This document shows, piece after piece, positions 8,711-13,378 of a DNA stretch of 13,378 nt. Each line of letters starts with the position of its first letter. Positions within the stretch are counted from its first letter, which is position 1. The notes under the pieces are model-generated. The model searched no databases, was not told the origin of the DNA, and saw only the letters and a program-made list of their open reading frames with translations. This DNA is from JBJXHB01 sp046160725 (GTDB lineage Bacteria > Pseudomonadota > Gammaproteobacteria > Burkholderiales > Burkholderiaceae_C), in the NCBI GenBank assembly GCA_046160725.1, contig JBJXHB010000022.1, positions 1 through 13,378 of the forward strand. Direction: 5' to 3'. The translations under genes and the position numbers were made by a program.

Positions 8711-11700
8711 ATGGATGCCTCCACCGACGCGCTGCGGCGCGAGCGCCTGGACGAGATGCTGCAACTGGCGGCCTCGCGGCTGCCGGCCGGCCGGCGTGCG
8801 CTGTTTGAATGCTTTGCGCAGGAATGTGCCCAGCAGTTCGATGCCGACGACCTGGCCGAGCGCAGCGTCGAGGACCTGGCCGGCGCGCTGCTGAGCCACT
8901 GGCAGTTCGGCGCACAGCGCCTGGCCGGCATGCCCAAGGTCCGGGTGCAGAGCCCGACGCTGGCCGACGATGGCTGGTCGTCGCACCACACGGTGGTCGA
9001 GATCGTCAACGACGACATGCCGTTCCTGGTCGACTCCACCACGGTGGAGATCAACCGGCAGGGCCTGACGCTGCACCTGATCGTGCATCCGATCTTTGCC
9101 GTCGAGCGCGACGCCGCGGGGCTGCTGACAGCCCTGGCGTCACCGGCCGATGCACCGGCGCTGAAGCGCGAGTCCTGGATGCACATCGAGGTCGACCGCC
9201 TGGTGGATGCCGAGCAGCGCGCAGGCCTGCTGGCCGGCATCGAGCATGTGCTGTCCCAGGTGCGGGCCGCGGTGACCGACTGGCCCGGCATGGTCGCGGC
9301 CCTGGAGCGGGCCATCGACGAGTACGCCGCGCCGCCGGCGGCGCTGGATGCGGCCCAAATGGCCGAGAGCTGCGACTTCCTGCGCTGGCTGGCGCAGGAC
9401 CACATGGTGCTGCTGGGCTACCGCCAGCACGACCTGGTGCAGGAGGGTGACCAGGACCTGCTGCGCCTGGTGCCGGGCAGCGGGCTGGGCGTGCTGCGCG
9501 AGACCGACGTCGAGCGTGCGTCGGCCAGCTTCACGGCACTGCCGCCGCACTCACGCGCGCTGGCCCATGCGCCGGTGCCGGCACTGGTGGTCACCAAGGC
9601 CAACACGCGGTCCACCATCCACCGGCCCGGCTACACCGACTACATCGGCGTCAAGCGCTTCGACGCTGCAGGCCGTGTGGTCGGCGAGCATCGCTTCCTG
9701 GGGCTGTTCACGTCCACCGCCTACAACGCCAGCGTGGCGGAGACGCCGCTACTGCGCGGCAAGGTCGAGACCATCCGCGAGCGCGCTGGCCTGCCCGCCG
9801 GCGGCCACAGCGCCAAGGCCCTGGCCCATATCCTGGAGACGTATCCGCGCGACGAGCTGTTCCAGATCGGCGACGACGAGCTGTACGAGAACGCGCTCGG
9901 CATCCTGGCCATCGGCGACCGGCAGCGGCTGCGCCTGTTCCTGCGCCGCGACCCTTTCGGCCGCTTCGTGTCTGCCCTTGTGTTCGTGCCGCGCGACGCC
10001 TATGCCACCGACCTGCGCATGCGCTGCCAGCAGATCCTGGTGCAGGCCTTCAACGGCAAGAGCGTGGACTTCGACGTCTCGCTGGGCGAGACCCCGCTTG
10101 CGCGCATCCACTTCGTGGTCCGCATCGGCGACAGCGCCATGCCGCAGGTGCCACGGCGCGACCTGGAGGCGCGCCTGGCCGCTGCCGCGCGACGCTGGCC
10201 GGACCAGCTGCGCGACGCCCTGGTCGAGGCCGAAGGCGAGGCCCGCGGCCTGGCGCTGTACAAGCGCTGGAACGCCGCCTTTCCGGCCGACTACCGCGAG
10301 CGCGTCACTGCCCGTGCCGCCGTGGCCGACGCCCGCAAGCTGGACACGCTGACGCCCACCTCGCCGCTGGCACTGGCGTTGTATCGGCCACTTGGCGCCG
10401 AAGCCGATGTCTGGGGCTTCAAGGTCTACCGCCGCGGCGGCTCGGTGGTGCTGTCGGACAGCCTGCCCATGCTGGAGCGCCTGGGTGTGCGCGTGATGAG
10501 CGAGCACAACCACCGTATCGGCGATGGCGACACGGCGGTGTCGGTGCACGACTTCGACCTGCGGGTGGCGGTGCCGCCCCATGTCGAGCCGCAGCAGGCG
10601 GCGCGGCTGTTCGAAGATGCCTTTGCGCAGGTGTTCGACGGCCGCATCGAGAACGACGACTTCAACCGGCTGGTGCTGCTGGCCGCCTTGCCGGCCGAGG
10701 AAGTGGTCATCCTGCGGGCCTATGCCAAGTACTGCAAGCAGATCGGCTTTGCGCTGTCGCAGGCGACGATCGAGGCGGCGCTGGCCCACCATCCGCGCAT
10801 CGCCCGCCAGCTGGTGACGCTGTTCCGGCTGCGCCACTCGCCGGCCGAGCGCGACGATGCGGCCGCGGCGTCGCAGGTCAATGCCATCGAGCAGGCCCTG
10901 GAGCGGGTGACCAACCTGTCGGAAGACCGGGTGCTGCGCCAGCTGCTGGCACTGGTGCAGGCCACGCTGCGTACGAACGCCTGGCGAACCGGCCGCGGCC
11001 ACAGCGGCAGCGAGGGGCCCCGCCGCAGCTTCATCAGCTTCAAGTTCGACTGCGCCCGGGTGCCGGGCCTGCCCGAGCCGAAGCCCATGGCCGAGATCTT
11101 CGTGTACTCGCCGCGCTTCGAGGGCGTGCACTTGCGCGGTGGCAAGGTGGCGCGGGGCGGCCTGCGCTGGAGCGACCGGCCGGAGGACTTCCGCACCGAG
11201 GTGTTGGGCCTGGTCAAGGCGCAGATGGTCAAGAACACCGTCATCGTGCCGGTGGGCTCCAAGGGCGGCTTCGTGCTGAAGAAGGCGCCGCCTTCGAGCG
11301 ACCGCGAGGCCTACCTGAAGGGGGCGTGGCCTGCTACCAGGACTACCTGCGCGGCCTGCTCGACCTGACCGACAACCGCGTCGGCGATACGGTGGTGCCG
11401 CCGCCGCTGGTGCAGCGCCACGACGGCGACGACCCGTACCTGGTCGTGGCCGCCGACAAGGGCACGGCCACCTTCTCCGACTATGCCAACGCCGTGAGCA
11501 AGGAATACGGCCATTGGCTGGAGGATGCCTTCGCCTCCGGCGGCAGCGTGGGTTACGACCACAAGGTGATGGGCATCACCGCCAAGGGCGCCTGGGAGAG
11601 CGTCAAGCGCGCCTTCCGGGAGCGCGGCGTCGACATCCAGACCACGCCGTTCACGGTCGCCGGCATCGGCGACATGAGCGGTGATGTGTTCGGCAACGGC

Positions 11701-13378
11701 ATGCTGCTGTCGCCGCACATCCGGCTGCTGGCGGCCTTCGACCACCGTCACATCTTTCTCGACCCGGACCCGGATTGCGCCACGTCCTTTGCCGAGCGCC
11801 AGCGCCTGTTCGGCCTGCCGCGGTCATCCTGGGCCGACTATGACGCCGCCCTGATCAGCGCCGGCGGCGGTATCTGGGCCCGCACCGAGAAGAGCGTGCC
11901 GCTGTCGCCGCAGGTGCGCGCAGCGCTGGGTATCGATGCCGAGCGGCTGACGCCGACCGAGCTGATCACCGCCATCCTGAAGGCGCCGGTGGACCTGCTC
12001 TACAACGGCGGCATCGGTACCTATGTCAAGGCCAGCAGCGAGACCCATGCCGACGTCGGCGACCGGGCCAGCGACGCGGTGCGCATCAATGGCCGTGATC
12101 TGCGTTGCAAGGTGGTGGGCGAGGGCGGCAATCTCGGCTTCACCCAGCGCGGGCGCATCGAGGCCGCGCTGGCCGGTGTCTCGGTCAACACCGACGCCAT
12201 CGACAACTCGGCCGGCGTGGACACCTCGGATCACGAGGTCAACATCAAGATCCTGCTCGGCCTGGCCATGGCCGACGGCGAACTGACCGAGAAGCAGCGC
12301 AACACCCTGCTGGCGCAGATGACCGACGAGGTCTCAGCGCTGGTGCTGCGGGACAACTACTTCCAGACCCAGTGCCTGTCCATCACCGGCCGCCTGGGCC
12401 GCGCGCTGCTGGACCAGGAGGCGCGCTTCATGCGATTTCTGGAGAAGGCGGGCCGGCTCAACCGCAGCATCGAGCACCTGCCCACCGACGACGAGATCGA
12501 CCAGCGCCGGCGCGACAGCGGCGCGCTGACCACGCCCGAGCGGGCCGTGCTGCTGGCCTACAGCAAGATGTGGCTGTTCGACGAGATCACGGCCAGCGAC
12601 CTGCCGGAGGACGCCTGGGTCGGCACCGCGGTGGCGCGCTACTTCCCGTCGCGGCTGCGCGAGACCATGGCGGCCTGGATACCGCGCCATCCGCTGCGCC
12701 GAGAGATCGTGGCCACGCATGTGCTCAACAGCATGATCAACCGGGTCGGCGCGACCTTTGTGCACCGGCTCACTGAGATGACCGGTGCGCCAGCGGCGCA
12801 AGTGGTGCGGGCCTATCTGCTGGCCCGCGAGAGCTTCGGCAATGTCGGGCTGTGGCAGCAGGTGGAGGCCCTGGACAACCGGGTGCCGGATGCGGTGCAG
12901 GCCGAGCTGCTGGTCGAGGAGGGCGAGCTGACGGCCCGGGCCACCAGCTGGTTCCTGCGCTCGCGCCGCCTGACGGAGCCGATGGCGCCGACCATGGCGC
13001 GCTTCGGCGCCGCGGTGACAGCGCTGGCCGGACGCCTGGCGCCACAGGCCGCGGCCGGACCACGGGCCCAGGGTTGGGTGCAGCAGGGCGTGCCCGCGGC
13101 GCTGGCGGCCCGCATCGCCGCTGCCGACGGCCTGATCGACGCGCTGGACATTGCCGAGGTGGCCGAGGCCGTGCGACGGCCATTGGACGAAGTGGCCCAG
13201 GTGCATGTGCAGGTCGGCGCCCGGCTGGGCCTGGCCGGCCTGCGCAGCCGCATCGAGACCTTGCCCGCCGGCAGCTACTGGAGCAACCGGGCCAAGGCGG
13301 CGTTGGGCGATGACCTGTCCGGCTTGCAGCGCGCGCTGGCACAGCAGGTGCTGGGGCTCAGTGGCGCGCCGCTGGATG
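8711..13378 (+). CDS. NAD-specific glutamate dehydrogenase (large, GdhB/GDH-180 type), frameshifted as written and cut by the window end
   Basis: This large enzyme oxidatively deaminates glutamate to 2-oxoglutarate with NAD+. About 1556 residues are visible against roughly 1600 for the family, so about 50 lie beyond the window. The N-terminal regulatory part includes MPFLVDSTTVEI from residue 103. The catalytic domain has VARGGLRWSDR (about 813-823), EVLGLVKAQMVKN with Lys841, and PVGSKGG with Lys851. The dinucleotide-binding VAGIGDMSGDVFGNG begins near 983, and YNGGIGTYVK follows. The first frame reads from 8711 and terminates at 11368 after a nonsense tail. Homology continues in the frame starting at 11323, open to the window end. 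One base appears lost in the G run 11320-11324: LK-E-GVACYQDY is expected but only two bases remain for the Glu codon. It may be a sequencing error or a real inactivating mutation. The two parts meet without loss of other residues and show normal codon use, which favours an error or a very recent change. Confidence 0.93.
11320..11324 (+). other. Frameshift site in the glutamate dehydrogenase gene (G5 run)
   Basis: Codons read correctly up to the Lys at 11318-11320. The family pattern then continues as Gly-Val-Ala-Cys-Tyr in the frame starting at 11323, so only two bases (11321-11322) remain where a Glu codon (GAG) is expected. Deletion of one base, probably the A of GAG, would produce the observed G5 run. 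If translated as written, the protein would end at 11368 after 885 residues, losing the dinucleotide-binding region. Confidence 0.85.

Noticed and set aside
9749..11131. 460-codon minus-strand open frame opposite glutamate dehydrogenase
   Set aside because: Same antisense artefact; the sense strand carries the clear enzyme sequence.

Overview
This GC-rich window looks like a chromosomal segment of a betaproteobacterium, most likely Burkholderiales of the Rubrivivax/Leptothrix/Comamonadaceae type. That placement is inferred from three things: strong G/C preference at third codon positions, the gcvT-gcvH-gcvP-sdaA order behind a tandem glycine riboswitch, and the very large NAD-dependent glutamate dehydrogenase. 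All main genes are recognisable metabolic genes. I see no phage, insertion sequence, CRISPR array, tRNA or rRNA.

Left part, minus strand, read from about 6650 down to 449: a two-aptamer glycine riboswitch (about 6426-6650), then gcvT (5250-6365), gcvH (4795-5169), gcvP (1848-4763) and sdaA (449-1840). Gaps are short (80, 31 and 7 bases), so this is probably one transcript. GcvP, GcvH and GcvT, with a lipoamide dehydrogenase encoded elsewhere, break down glycine to CO2, ammonia and methylene-tetrahydrofolate. Serine made from a second glycine by GlyA (not in the window) could then be deaminated to pyruvate by SdaA. The operon therefore reads as a glycine-induced route from glycine to central carbon. 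Beyond sdaA, positions 1-448 hold no credible gene but contain a short AGCGAGCG repeat and GC-rich palindromic sequence.

Right part, plus strand: a CoA-binding-domain protein of the YccU type (6743-7204) and, 18 bases on, an O-acetylhomoserine sulfhydrylase metY (7223-8512). The 198-base gap that follows contains a coding-like small frame. Last is the NAD-glutamate dehydrogenase gene (from 8711), which runs off the right edge. It carries an apparent one-base deletion at the G run 11320-11324 that splits the reading frame. The two directions diverge from about 6651-6742.

Points most worth a second look: the glutamate dehydrogenase frameshift; the extra hairpin between the two glycine aptamers and the alternative pairing before gcvT; the coding-like 55-codon frame at 8457-8624; and short repeats (G10 at 5206-5215 and a direct repeat at 4771-4790) between the gcv genes. 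I did not find a convincing undescribed multi-gene system here.
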